Shown: positions 9,638 to 18,307, numbered from the stretch's first letter. The stretch: 43,970 nucleotides of DNA from Caldilineaceae bacterium SB0664_bin_27 (GCA_009838625.1 VXRG01000106.1:1-43970), one strand, 5' to 3'. The notes: a model not told the origin generated them from the letters alone. Numbers and translations: made by a program.

Positions 9638-10555
9638 ATTCTTTTCTATCTGCGCAGACGCTTCATCCACTCGATTGGCGTCGCCTTTGCCGTTATCACT
9701 ATCGTTTTCATAACCGGTCGCATTCTCGGAGACCCGGTTCGTATCATGGTCGGCGTCGAAGCCTCCGAAGAACGCGTCCAGCAAGTACGCGACCAGTTGG
9801 GGCTCAACGATTCTCTTCTGCTCCAATATGCCAGATTCGCCGTAAGAGCAATACGCCTGGACTTCGGCGACTCATTCTGGCAGAAGACGCCCACCCTCCC
9901 TCTCGTCCTGGAGCGACTCCCCGCGACTTTCCGCCTTACCGCTGCCGCTTTCCTCATCGCCGCGCCTCTGGGCATCCTCCTCGGCGCCGCCGCCGCGCTG
10001 CGCCCCCATACCTTCCTCGACAGAATTATCAACGTCCTCTCCCTGGGCGGCGTCTCCATGGTCGACTTCTGGATGGCGTTGATGCTGATCATTGTCTTTG
10101 CCGTCCATTTCGGTTGGTTCAAGACCTCCGGCTACGGTGGCTTCTCCTACATGGCCCTCCCAGCTCTGACCCTCTGCTATTCGCCGTTGGGACGCATCTC
10201 CCAGATCACCCGCAGCGCCATGCTCGACGAGATGAACCAGCCCCATATAACCGTCGCCCGCGCCAAGGGACTTGCCGAACGGCGCATCGTCTTTGTCCAT
10301 GCACTCAAAAACGCCGCCATTCCCGTTGTCACTATCAGCGGCGACATGCTCTCATCCATGCTCAACGGCGCCATTTTGGTCGAAACCGTCTTCGCCTGGC
10401 CTGGCATCGGACTCCTCACCCTGCAGGCGCTCCAACGGCGGGACCTTCCCCTTGTTGAAGCGACCGTATTCGTCGTGGCCTGCATGGTGATCATCGTCAA
10501 CCTGCTCGTCGATCTGAGCTATGTCTACCTGAATCCAAGGATCCGCTTCCAGTAA
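9638..10555 (+). CDS. ABC transporter permease, DppB/AppB type, with apparent AUU start
   Basis: A permease of the binding-protein-dependent family (305 residues if started at 9638). Homology-like sequence continues upstream of the first ATG (9746): the frame reads LFYLRRRFIHSIGVAFAV, then DPVRIM, just as DppB/OppB proteins begin, including the first membrane helix. Between the in-frame TGA at 9515 and 9746 there is no ATG, GTG or TTG. AAAGGG at 9625-9630 sits seven bases before an ATT codon at 9638, the best candidate start. The EAA-like loop appears around ITVARAKGLAERRIVFVHALKNA, the ATPase-contact motif. About six membrane helices. It pairs with the DppC-type permease that follows 43 bases later. 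Confidence 0.85.
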   Translation: MLFYLRRRFIHSIGVAFAVITIVFITGRILGDPVRIMVGVEASEERVQQVRDQLGLNDSLLLQYARFAVRAIRLDFGDSFWQKTPTLPLVLERLPATFRLTAAAFLIAAPLGILLGAAAALRPHTFLDRIINVLSLGGVSMVDFWMALMLIIVFAVHFGWFKTSGYGGFSYMALPALTLCYSPLGRISQITRSAMLDEMNQPHITVARAKGLAERRIVFVHALKNAAIPVVTISGDMLSSMLNGAILVETVFAWPGIGLLTLQALQRRDLPLVEATVFVVACMVIIVNLLVDLSYVYLNPRIRFQ

Positions 10556-10598
10556 CCCCGGCGGCTCCCTCCAAAGCCGCGGCCGCCACTATTCCTTT

Positions 10599-11555
10599 AT
10601 GACCGCAAAGACAAGGTTGTTGTTGCAGGAAGAGGCAGAACGGACACGCCGCGCCTCCGCATGGCACATTCCCCGCGCTCTGCTGCGCGACCCCGTGACC
10701 TTGATCGCGCTCACCATCTTCACCCTGATTTTGCTCAGCGCAGTAGCTGCCGAGTTGCTCGCGCCCCACGACCCGCTTGAGCAGGACCTGCGCATGCGCA
10801 ACATGCCCCCCCTCTCGCCGGCTGCACAGGAAGACGCCCCGCGCCACATCCTCGGCACCGACCCCCTCGGCCGCGACATGCTCAGCCGCATCATCTTCGG
10901 CGCCCGCGTCTCCCTCACCGTCGGCCTCAGCAGCGCCCTCGTCTCCGGCGTCATCGGCACCATGCTCGGCATCATCGCCGGCTACTACCGCGGCAAGGCT
11001 GACGACATCATCATGCGCCTGGTCGATATCCAGATGAGCATCCCAGTGATCATGCTCGCGCTCCTCGTGCTCTTCTCGCTCGGCCCCGGCTTCTGGAACC
11101 TGGTCGTCGTCCTCGCTATCGTCAGGTGGATGGCCTACGCCCGCCTCGCACGCGGGCAGACCCTCGCCTACCGCAACTCTCCTTTTATCGACGCCGCCAT
11201 CGCCATCGGCAGCACCAATACGCGCATCATCTTCCGCCACATCATCCCCAACGTCTCCTCGCCCCTTGTCATCCTCGGCACGCTTGAGGTCGCGACTTTG
11301 ATTCTGAGCGAGGCGGGACTGAGCTTTCTCGGCTTCGGCATCCAGCCCCCCGAACCCTCCTGGGGCCTCATGATCGCCGGCGGCCGCCAGTACATCGCCT
11401 CCGCCTGGTGGATCGTCGCCTTCCCCGGCCTCACTATCTTCCTCACCACCCTCAGCCTCAACCTGCTCGCCGCCTCCCTGCGCGCCATCTCCGACCCGGT
11501 TCAACGCGAACGCTGGTTAAGAAAAGGACCCGTCCCCAGCAACAGCAGTAGCTGA
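10599..11555 (+). CDS. ABC transporter permease, DppC/OppC type
   Basis: A 318-residue inner-membrane permease. It has the N-terminal OppC-type helix (LIALTIFTLILLSAVAAELLAP), the periplasmic segment with HILGTDPLGRDMLSRIIFGARVSL, and the EAA loop around FIDAAIAIGSTNTRIIFRHIIPN. SFLGFGIQPPEPSWGLMI is characteristic of the family. With the DppB-type protein it forms the transmembrane channel for the family 5 binding protein at 7835. No ATP-binding subunit follows; the next gene is a dioxygenase on the opposite strand, so ATPases must be supplied from elsewhere. A T-run (11580-11585) after a weak stem lies past the stop. Confidence 0.92.
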   Translation: MTAKTRLLLQEEAERTRRASAWHIPRALLRDPVTLIALTIFTLILLSAVAAELLAPHDPLEQDLRMRNMPPLSPAAQEDAPRHILGTDPLGRDMLSRIIFGARVSLTVGLSSALVSGVIGTMLGIIAGYYRGKADDIIMRLVDIQMSIPVIMLALLVLFSLGPGFWNLVVVLAIVRWMAYARLARGQTLAYRNSPFIDAAIAIGSTNTRIIFRHIIPNVSSPLVILGTLEVATLILSEAGLSFLGFGIQPPEPSWGLMIAGGRQYIASAWWIVAFPGLTIFLTTLSLNLLAASLRAISDPVQRERWLRKGPVPSNSSS

Positions 11556-11597
11556 AAGAGGCGGGCCCTGGCCTGAATAGTTTTTCGCGTCAAAGTA

Positions 11598-12425
11598 TCA
11601 CGAAGCAGTTATCGGAGCCGTGCCCCTCCTCTGCGCCGCCTGCTTGACCTTGTGCCACTTTTCCATCCACGCATTCCTTCCCTTATGGCGGATGATGTCA
11701 TGAATCGTCGCCCGCGGCTGATACGGAAGATACATCCCGCAGTGCCACGCCAAATTCCGGTAGACCATGAAGTCACCCGGCCCCAGATAGACCTGCACCG
11801 CCCCCGGCATTGAGCGGCAATGTTCAAAGTAAAACTGCTCCGCCTCGGCGTCACTCCAATCGGCCGGCGCCTCCTTCATCACCGGATCGCCCGTCGATTC
11901 GACCTCGTCAGGAAGATCCTGCTGCCGCAGATGGCTGCCCGGCACATACCACGTGCAGGCGTCCGCGTAGATGGCGCAGTTGACCTGGTTGAAATAGCGC
12001 AGATCATTCCATACCGTCGCCATGAACGATTCCATCTCCGCATCGCGATCCTCCGCCGGCACCTCCACCACGCCGTCGCGGTGCCAGCCGCAGTGCCAAG
12101 GGCGTTCCAGCGGCTCCACCAGCAGCCCCATAATATCCAGGTGCGCGTGCGTGTAACCAGGCCCCAGCAACCGGTCAACCGTCTCTCGCAGCACGTCCAG
12201 TTCTGCATAGTCCCTGAAAGGTTGCAGATCGATCTCATCCCCGTACTGGTCCAGAGGTTGGATGCGTTGCGTCTGTGGTCCGTTGAGCTCATGCGCCAGC
12301 GCACGCGCCCTGTCCGCCTCGCGCCGCAAGTCGGTGAGGAGCGAGGGCGGCACAATCCCCCGAAAGATCAGGAAGCCCTGCTGATGGTACTCGTGCACCA
12401 TCCAGTCTTCGAACTGAAACGTCAT
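11598..12425 (-). CDS. Phytanoyl-CoA dioxygenase (PhyH) family protein
   Basis: A 275-residue Fe(II)/2-oxoglutarate-dependent oxygenase. The N-terminal YHQQGFLIFRGIV is the usual family opening. The iron-binding HxD motif is His115-Asp117 in CGWHRDGVVEV. The distal histidine and the oxoglutarate-binding arginine probably lie in LAWHCGMYLPYQPRATIHD near the C-terminus. Members hydroxylate unactivated carbons in diverse small molecules; the substrate is not predictable. The frame is open to 12683, but the ATG at 12425 follows AGGAGG and gives a normal family start. It is divergent from the sugar ABC operon and convergent with the peptide ABC operon. Confidence 0.9.
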   Translation of the reverse strand: MTFQFEDWMVHEYHQQGFLIFRGIVPPSLLTDLRREADRARALAHELNGPQTQRIQPLDQYGDEIDLQPFRDYAELDVLRETVDRLLGPGYTHAHLDIMGLLVEPLERPWHCGWHRDGVVEVPAEDRDAEMESFMATVWNDLRYFNQVNCAIYADACTWYVPGSHLRQQDLPDEVESTGDPVMKEAPADWSDAEAEQFYFEHCRSMPGAVQVYLGPGDFMVYRNLAWHCGMYLPYQPRATIHDIIRHKGRNAWMEKWHKVKQAAQRRGTAPITAS

Positions 12426-12875
12426 TTCTGCCCTCCTAGTTTCTGCCTCCTGTGAGCACGCCATTGGCTCTTCTGCATCGTACCGTGGTGCGCCCTCCAG
12501 ACTCTGGAATCCTGTTCGAGTTTGTACATAGAAAGTACCACTGTTACGATTGAACATGCAACGACAGATTTTCCCTGCAAAGATGTCTGCCGCCGGACAA
12601 CCGCACTGGAAACGGTGACTACTGTACTTGGCCGCGGTTAACAGGGACCGGTCATATCCCTTTTCAGGGTGATTGCTCTCCAATCTCCTATCGGCTATAA
12701 TCTGCCAGAGTCGCGCCAGCGACTTTGCACAATGAGCGCTCTCATATAGCGAAGCTGAAGCGAATCCTTCATACCCTTACTTCTTCCGGTCCACCATAAA
12801 CCTGGCAACGCAGGCATCTCGCCTGCCATCGAAACCTTCTATGTCCGCACTGACCGCAAAAGGAGAAATGACAAG
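12426..12875. other. Divergent intergenic region
   Basis: A 450-base gap between the divergent PhyH gene and the sugar ABC operon. Beyond the plus-strand promoter annotated at 12673-12701, nothing coding is supported; the minus-strand frame open here is only an upstream extension of PhyH. Confidence 0.5.
12673..12701 (+). promoter_or_regulatory. Sigma-70-type promoter for the sugar ABC operon
   Basis: TTGCTC at 12673-12678 and a perfect TATAAT at 12696-12701 are separated by 17 bases. The predicted transcript would start near 12708 and carry a leader of roughly 170 bases before the binding-protein gene. Confidence 0.6.
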
Positions 12876-14369
12876 ATGGAGAATCTGAACCTCTCGAGGC
12901 GAAATTTCCTCAAGACAGTTGGAGTATTGTCGGCCGGCACCGCTCTGGCCGCCTGTGTTCCGGCAGGCGAAACCGCGCAACAGCAGGACGGTGAACCGGC
13001 CGCGGCGCCCCAGGAATTGATCGCATGGTTGGGCGGTTGGACGCCGACCGAAAGCATGGAGCGCAGCGAAGACAACCCCAACCCGCACGACAAGATCCTC
13101 GAGGTGCTCGACGAATACACCGCTGAGCATCCCGGCGTCTCGATCGAATGGATCAGGCTGCCCTCCGGCGTCAGCAGCCGTGAGTGGATGGTCGCCCAAC
13201 AGACCGCCGGCACCATCCCCCACATCATGCCCGCTGCCCAGTGGATCATCAAAGAGGACGTGGACAAAGACTGGTGGGTCGTTCTTACCGACGCACTCCA
13301 GGAGCCGAATCCCTACATCGCCGCCGGCGAACCTGGCAGCGAACGCTGGATCGACCAGTTCTTTCCCACGCCCAACTCCATGCTCAACATTGAAGGCAAC
13401 TTCTACAATGTCGCCTTCGGCATCAACACAACCTGGTTCTTCTACAACGTCGAAATGTTCGAAGAGCTTGGCATCTCTGTCCCCAATAGCTATGCTGAAT
13501 TCCTCGAAAACTGCCAGGTTGCCAGTGATGCCGGCCTGATCGGCTACGACTTCATCACATTCTCCCCCGCCGACACCGATGCCTGGTATCGCCAGCAGAT
13601 CGGCTCCATGATCATGGAGCGCGACCTCGCCCCGCTGGTCAACCCCGACGGACGCTTCGCCGAACTGTCCGAGGTTGCCTGCGCCATCCGTGAAGGTGTC
13701 TACCACGCCCATCTGCCTCAGTTCCGCCAGTGGCTGGAACTGTGGAAGCTCAACGTGCCCTACCGCCGAGCCGACTGGACCGTGAGGGCGCCCGACTCAA
13801 CCCGCCTCTTCCTTACAAAGAACACGCCGATCACGGAGAACGGCTCCTGGATCATCCCGCAATTGGAGATCGATCCCCTGCTGGATTTCGAGTGGGCCAC
13901 CTTCTGGGCGCCGCCCCTGACCAAGGAGAGCAGCGAGTTTGTGACCGACCCGCCCACCGTCGCCCCCAACGTCGGCACCGTCACCGACAACTTCGCCATC
14001 TCCACCCGCGCTCGCAATGACGGCGTGCTTGACACCGCCATCGACCTGCTGCGCTTCTTCTCGCACCCCGAAAACATCGAGTGGGTGCAGGGCGAAATCG
14101 GCCAGAACATGCCCAACGTGAAGGGAACCAGGGTTCCCGACCGCTTCGCCGAGGCGCACAAAGGCCTGGTCGAGTCGATTGGTTACGTGACCATGTTCCA
14201 GTACGAGATCGTCACCATGGACCTCGAAGCCGCCGAAGCCTGCGGCAAGTCCTGGTGGTCCTACCTGCTGGACGAAATCTCGATCGACGAATGCATCGAA
14301 CAGAACCAGACCGCCTTCGAGGGTTACGCGACCCGCTACATTGACGAGCAGGGCAACGCCTGCGCCTGA
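12876..14369 (+). CDS. ABC transporter sugar-binding lipoprotein with Tat-like leader
   Basis: A 497-residue extracellular solute-binding protein of the family 1 (sugar) type. The leader NLSRRNFLKTVGVLSAGTAL contains a twin-arginine motif (SRRNFLK) followed by the lipobox LAAC, so it is probably folded in the cytoplasm, exported by Tat and lipidated. The mature part contains the typical EYTAEHPGVSIEWIRLPSG start, FYNVEMFEELGI and LLRFFSHPENIEWVQ segments. AAAAGGAG lies about ten bases before the ATG at 12876; an out-of-frame ATG at 12868 is ignored. Two permease genes follow and form the membrane part of the importer. It likely binds an oligosaccharide or glycoside processed by the downstream glycosidases. 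Confidence 0.9.
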   Translation: MENLNLSRRNFLKTVGVLSAGTALAACVPAGETAQQQDGEPAAAPQELIAWLGGWTPTESMERSEDNPNPHDKILEVLDEYTAEHPGVSIEWIRLPSGVSSREWMVAQQTAGTIPHIMPAAQWIIKEDVDKDWWVVLTDALQEPNPYIAAGEPGSERWIDQFFPTPNSMLNIEGNFYNVAFGINTTWFFYNVEMFEELGISVPNSYAEFLENCQVASDAGLIGYDFITFSPADTDAWYRQQIGSMIMERDLAPLVNPDGRFAELSEVACAIREGVYHAHLPQFRQWLELWKLNVPYRRADWTVRAPDSTRLFLTKNTPITENGSWIIPQLEIDPLLDFEWATFWAPPLTKESSEFVTDPPTVAPNVGTVTDNFAISTRARNDGVLDTAIDLLRFFSHPENIEWVQGEIGQNMPNVKGTRVPDRFAEAHKGLVESIGYVTMFQYEIVTMDLEAAEACGKSWWSYLLDEISIDECIEQNQTAFEGYATRYIDEQGNACA

Positions 14370-14378
14370 ACCAAATAG

Positions 14379-14410
14379 CCGGTGGCTGGCGATTCCCCGT
14401 CAGCCACCGG
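14379..14410. terminator. Intercistronic hairpin after the sugar-binding protein gene
   Basis: CCGGTGGCTG at 14379-14388 pairs perfectly with CAGCCACCGG at 14401-14410 around a 12-base loop. There is no U-run after it, so it is more likely a partial terminator or 3'-end stabiliser that keeps the binding protein more abundant than the permeases, as known for malE-type operons. It begins 10 bases after the stop codon. Confidence 0.8.
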
Positions 14411-14423
14411 CCTCTTGAATGAG

Positions 14424-15320
14424 ATGAATAAGACACTCTGGGAACGAATCTGGGAGACAAGAACAGGGTACCTGATGGTCGTGCCTACCCTGGCCTTCCT
14501 TCTCGTCTTCCAGTACTACCCCGCCGTCTCCGGTCTCTATCGTTCGATGTTTGATTGGAACGCCGGACTGGCAGGAAATTTCATCGGTCTCTCAAACTTT
14601 GTCGAGCTTTTCACCGACGACGATGTCTTCATCCGTTCCCTTAAAAACATGGCCCTACTGACCATCTGGTACCTGGTCGCCTTCGTGGGCCTATCCACCG
14701 GCGTGGCAGTCCTCATCCACCGCATTCGCAACGAGGGCTCCAAATATTTCTTCCGCCTCTTTATGATTCTGCCCGTCATCATCCCGGCAGTCGTCCTTAT
14801 CCTGCTTTGGAAATTCATCTACGACTCCACCATCGGCCCACTCAATGCCATTCTCATCGGCGTGGGCCTCCAGGACTGGACCCACGCCTGGCTGGCAGAA
14901 CCCAAAATCGCCATCTACGCGGTCATGTTCCGCAATTTCCCCTGGATCGATGGTGTCTCCGTCCTGATTCTTCTTGCCGGCCTGCAGGCGATCCCAGTCG
15001 AGATCGTCGAAAGCGGTCTTCTGGACGGCGCCAGCGGCTGGAGGCGCCTGCGCTACATCGAGCTGCCCCTCATTACCGGTCAGATCAAGCTGCTTATCGT
15101 CCTGACCATCATGTGGGGCGTCCAGGAGTACTCCGCCGTCTGGGCCATGACCCAGGGCGGGCCGATCGACTCAACCCAGGTACCGGGAATGTGGATGTAT
15201 TTCAACGCCTTCCGCATCAGCCGCATGGGCTATGCCTCGGCAATCGGCGTCGTCATGTTCCTGATTACCCTGGTGGCAACGATTCTGAATATGCGTTACA
15301 TAAGGTCCCAGGAATACTAG
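14424..15320 (+). CDS. ABC transporter permease, MalF/UgpA type
   Basis: A 298-residue sugar permease. The N-terminal TRTGYLMVVPTLAFLLVFQYYPAV is the typical first helix. The EAA loop with its conserved glycine is VESGLLDGASGWRRLRYIELPLI near residues 200-225. About six membrane segments. The C-terminal SAIGVVMFLITLVATILNMRYI fits the family. The frame can also start at a GTG at 14382, but that lies inside the preceding hairpin stem, so the ATG at 14424 is chosen. It pairs with the MalG-type permease downstream. Neither the ATPase nor a regulator is encoded nearby. Confidence 0.92.
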   Translation: MNKTLWERIWETRTGYLMVVPTLAFLLVFQYYPAVSGLYRSMFDWNAGLAGNFIGLSNFVELFTDDDVFIRSLKNMALLTIWYLVAFVGLSTGVAVLIHRIRNEGSKYFFRLFMILPVIIPAVVLILLWKFIYDSTIGPLNAILIGVGLQDWTHAWLAEPKIAIYAVMFRNFPWIDGVSVLILLAGLQAIPVEIVESGLLDGASGWRRLRYIELPLITGQIKLLIVLTIMWGVQEYSAVWAMTQGGPIDSTQVPGMWMYFNAFRISRMGYASAIGVVMFLITLVATILNMRYIRSQEY

Positions 15321-15351
15321 CAGCATGCACATACCCTGCCCTGCATTTGGC

Positions 15352-15365
15352 AATACGCAATACGC
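15352..15365 (+). repeat. Heptamer tract, AATACGC class (2 units)
   Basis: Two perfect AATACGC units followed by ATTGCAG, 20 bases upstream of the MalG-type permease gene. The position relative to the following gene matches the other heptamer tracts. Confidence 0.75.
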
Positions 15366-15385
15366 ATTGCAGTTAGGATCTCGAC

Positions 15386-16255
15386 ATGGCGACGCGTAGC
15401 GAATCGATCGCGGGCGGCCCCGCGCAAAGGCAAAGACGCGGTCTGCACCGCGGCGACGCCTGGCGCACCGTCGCACTGGGCATTCTGTGCGCACTGATGA
15501 TCGCGCCGCTGATCATGGCGATCATCATCTCATTCAAGAGTCCCTCACAGTTCACTCGCGTGCCGTTCCTCCCCACTTGGCCGATGCGCTGGGAGAACTA
15601 CGAGTTCGCCGTCCAGATCATCAGCCAGTTCCTGCTCAACAGCATCATCACCAGCGGCGCCACTGTCATCGGTGTCCTCCTGCTGAGCTCGCTGGCGGCC
15701 TACTCATTCGCGCAGATAAGATTTCCAGGCCGAACATTCGTCTTCTACGCGGTGCTGGCCCTGATGATGGTGCCGGCGTCGCTGACCCTTGTGCCCTCCT
15801 TCGTGCTCGTCAGGGACCTGCGCCTCATCAATACGCACTGGTCGCTGATTCTGCCATGGATCGCAGGCGGACAGCTCATCGGCATCCTCATTCTGCGCGC
15901 TTTTTTCGAGAGCCTGCCCGGCGAGATGTTCGACGCCTGCCGCATCGACGGCGCCACCGACTGGCAGATCTACTGGCATGTGGCCCTGCCGCTGACCCGG
16001 TCGATGCTTGGCGTTGTCGCCGTGCTCAACATCCTCGGCACCTGGAACAACCTGATCTGGCCCACCCTGACCCTGCCGGAACGAAAGATGTGGCCGCTCA
16101 CACCGGGGCTCTACTCCTACATGGAGCAGTACTACACCAGCTACGGGCGCGTAATGGCCGGACTGCTTCTCGGCTCAATTCCCCTGGTGATACTCTTCGT
16201 TTTCACCAGCCGTCTCTTCGTCGAAGGCTTGACTTCCGGCGCCATCAAGACTTGA
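15386..16255 (+). CDS. ABC transporter permease, MalG/UgpE type
   Basis: A 289-residue permease with a hydrophilic N-terminus of about 25 residues, then a first helix (VALGILCALMIAPLIMAIIISF). The EAA loop is FDACRIDGATDWQIYWHVALPLTR, with the conserved glycine of DGA. The C-terminal FVEGLTSGAIKT is the near-invariant ending of MalG-type proteins. With the MalF-type partner it forms the channel for the sugar-binding lipoprotein at 12876. Such systems generally share a single MsmX-like ATPase encoded elsewhere, which would explain its absence here. Confidence 0.93.
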   Translation: MATRSESIAGGPAQRQRRGLHRGDAWRTVALGILCALMIAPLIMAIIISFKSPSQFTRVPFLPTWPMRWENYEFAVQIISQFLLNSIITSGATVIGVLLLSSLAAYSFAQIRFPGRTFVFYAVLALMMVPASLTLVPSFVLVRDLRLINTHWSLILPWIAGGQLIGILILRAFFESLPGEMFDACRIDGATDWQIYWHVALPLTRSMLGVVAVLNILGTWNNLIWPTLTLPERKMWPLTPGLYSYMEQYYTSYGRVMAGLLLGSIPLVILFVFTSRLFVEGLTSGAIKT

Positions 16256-16331
16256 GACAGGGTTTTCAGGTGACAGAAGCAACAGAAGCCCTTCGAAACG
16301 TCCCGGCTCTTCCAACTGACAACAGCTTCAA

Positions 16332-17411
16332 ATGACCGTCGCCTCACCAATGAACCGCATGCCCACAAATCAAAGCACAGCAGATGGCAGGACCGATTAT
16401 GATGTGATCGTGGTCGGTTGCGGGGGATGGGGGTTGGCGGTGCTCAAAGTGCTCTCCGATATGGGCCTCCGCGTCCTCGGCATCGAACGTCACGAGATCT
16501 GTCACAATCTCCGCCGCTACATGAAGAACATGGTGATGCACTCGGTGCTCTCCTATATGATACTGGATCCGGAGGATGCGATCGTTGCCCGAAAAGGCGA
16601 CGAATACCACCCGCTGATCGAGGAACTGATCCAGAGCTACAGCGACTTCGCGCAGAAGTTCGATCTCCCCATCAAGACCCACCAGGAACTCGTAGATATC
16701 GAAGGCGCGAAGGATAACTTTGTGCTGGCAATTCGCGACAGTAAGGGGCGTGCTTCGCGGCTGAGAGCCAGGCGGGTCGTGCTGGCAACAGGCTCCTATG
16801 ACGAGCCAAATCTGGCCGGCATTCCCGGCGAGTCGAACGGCTCAGTACAACACTATTTCCACGAATGGGAACACATCAAAGACAAGAGGATCGTGTTCAT
16901 CGGCGGCGGCTTCTCTTCCGCCGACGGCATTATCGCCCTCTGCCCTCGCAACCAGATCCTATGGGTCGTGCGCAAATCGAACGACGCGGTCGAGAAGATG
17001 TTGACCGACCAGAAGACGGTCTGGGGCCAGCCCGATGCACAACTCGTCAACACCGAAATCCTGACCGACAGCCATGTCACTTCGCTGGAGAACAACACCG
17101 CGGTCGTGCAAACACCCAGCGGCGAGGCTACCTGGGACTATGATCTCTGCTACATGCTCATCGGCCACAAGCCCAACCAGGGCCTGTGCGCACGCCTCCT
17201 GAACGGAAACCTCGATTTCGATGAAGAAACATTCGAATCCTGCGAGCGGCGTGGCGTCTATCTCGTCGGCGCACTCGCCAAAAAACACCTGGAGCACATC
17301 GGCTTGACGCACAACCTCTGTCCTGACAATGACGGTGTACGTTACATTGAACGCATCCGCTCCGCCATGCAGAAAGAGTTCAACTGCGTTGTAAAATCAA
17401 CTAACCTCTAA
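16332..17411 (+). CDS. YpdA/thioredoxin-reductase-like FAD/NAD(P) oxidoreductase
   Basis: A 359-residue flavoprotein. The FAD-binding Rossmann motif DVIVVGCGGWGLAV lies at about residues 24-37, the ATG motif in RRVVLATGSYDEPNLAGIPGE near 155, and the NAD(P)-binding motif IVFIGGGFSSADG near 190. A C-terminal FAD segment GVYLVGALAKKH ends the fold. The architecture resembles bacillithiol-disulfide reductase YpdA and the putative flavin monooxygenases; no CxxC redox pair typical of thioredoxin reductase is visible. Position directly after the sugar permeases suggests oxidation of an imported substrate or its aglycone, as inference. The start is uncertain because no good Shine-Dalgarno sequence precedes any of the first three ATGs. 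Confidence 0.8.
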   Translation: MTVASPMNRMPTNQSTADGRTDYDVIVVGCGGWGLAVLKVLSDMGLRVLGIERHEICHNLRRYMKNMVMHSVLSYMILDPEDAIVARKGDEYHPLIEELIQSYSDFAQKFDLPIKTHQELVDIEGAKDNFVLAIRDSKGRASRLRARRVVLATGSYDEPNLAGIPGESNGSVQHYFHEWEHIKDKRIVFIGGGFSSADGIIALCPRNQILWVVRKSNDAVEKMLTDQKTVWGQPDAQLVNTEILTDSHVTSLENNTAVVQTPSGEATWDYDLCYMLIGHKPNQGLCARLLNGNLDFDEETFESCERRGVYLVGALAKKHLEHIGLTHNLCPDNDGVRYIERIRSAMQKEFNCVVKSTNL

Positions 17412-17430
17412 CCACCAACCACTGGTGTTC
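17411..17430 (+). repeat. Degenerate heptamer tract before an unknown gene
   Basis: ACCACCAACCACTGGTGTTC ends two bases before the next start codon. It shares the terminal CACTGGTGTTC with the tract at 28155-28180, which precedes another start codon at an identical distance. Confidence 0.55.
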
Positions 17431-17432
17431 CG

Positions 17433-18218
17433 ATGCACACGAGCCAGCAACTCCGATCGTCACACTTCGAATACCGGCGCCCAGGGGCAGGCGGCCGCGT
17501 CGCCTTCAGCGCCTTCTGCGCTGACTACCACGACCAAGACCGCGTTGGCGTCGTCTCGCCCCGCCTCGAAGATGGCGTCCTCCACACCGCCTATGCCCTG
17601 CTGGCCATTACTACCTCCTTCTATGACGTGCAGAGGGCAAGCGGGAGTGACTTTTTCATCTATCCCCAGCATCTCGCCATCATCGGCCAGGATTCTTCAG
17701 GAAATTCAGGCAAACGCACTGAGACCGGAATCGCCACCGGCGCCGGCAGCCTTGATCTCTCCCTGGATGAAGCCGGTATCGGCGGCGCATGGGCCTGGCT
17801 CGACGTCTGGCCCGCCTCGAACTGGCACACTGCCCCCCAAACCCCCACCGCCATGCTCAAAAAGGTCTTCGACCTTCACATCAACCGCCTCTTCTGGCCG
17901 CAGGACTTTCTGCCCGAGCGCCGGAAAGAGGGGGATACGGAGAACGAAGATAGTCCGTTGCCCGACTATGCCCGCCGAATACTCAGCACGCGCCTCAAAT
18001 CCGTCTACTACTACAATACATCCGCGCCGACGGTCGAAATCAGCGCCGCCCAGCCGGCCGTGGACATCGTTCAGTACAGCCTCGAACGCCTGCCGGAAGC
18101 GGTGCGGCAAACGCTGGAAAAAGAAGCCCAGCCTGCGCACCCCTTAGGCTATGAGTCATACCGGCAAGTCAGCGGAGAGGATTTCCTCGGGGATATGGAG
18201 ACATGTTTCATCGCTTGA
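17433..18218 (+). CDS. Protein of unknown function in the sugar operon
   Basis: A 261-residue soluble protein that I do not recognise. It begins with a compact beta-rich region (AGGRVAFSAFCADYHDQDRVGVVSPRLED), has a SDFFIYPQHLAIIGQD segment, an aromatic central part GGAWAWLDVWPASNWHT and a helical C-terminal half containing MLKKVFDLHINRLFWPQDFLPE. No signal peptide, membrane helix or known catalytic motif is visible. Two conserved-looking tryptophan/aspartate stretches suggest a folded, functional protein rather than a chance frame, and codon use matches its neighbours. It sits 21 bases after the flavoprotein and 89 bases before the corrinoid protein, so it probably acts in the same pathway. 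Confidence 0.7.
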   Translation: MHTSQQLRSSHFEYRRPGAGGRVAFSAFCADYHDQDRVGVVSPRLEDGVLHTAYALLAITTSFYDVQRASGSDFFIYPQHLAIIGQDSSGNSGKRTETGIATGAGSLDLSLDEAGIGGAWAWLDVWPASNWHTAPQTPTAMLKKVFDLHINRLFWPQDFLPERRKEGDTENEDSPLPDYARRILSTRLKSVYYYNTSAPTVEISAAQPAVDIVQYSLERLPEAVRQTLEKEAQPAHPLGYESYRQVSGEDFLGDMETCFIA

Positions 18219-18307
18219 TTTGTTGAATCCATTGCCCTTTCGCCTTTTGAAAGCAATTCGCATCACAATTGGAAGAAGGACCGCCGCAGGAACCGGAGGC
18301 ACACTAC

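Noticed and set aside
14382..14423. GTG start giving the MalF-type permease 14 more residues
   Set aside because: The GTG lies in the stem of the 14379-14410 hairpin and lacks a ribosome binding site; the ATG at 14424 fits the family better.
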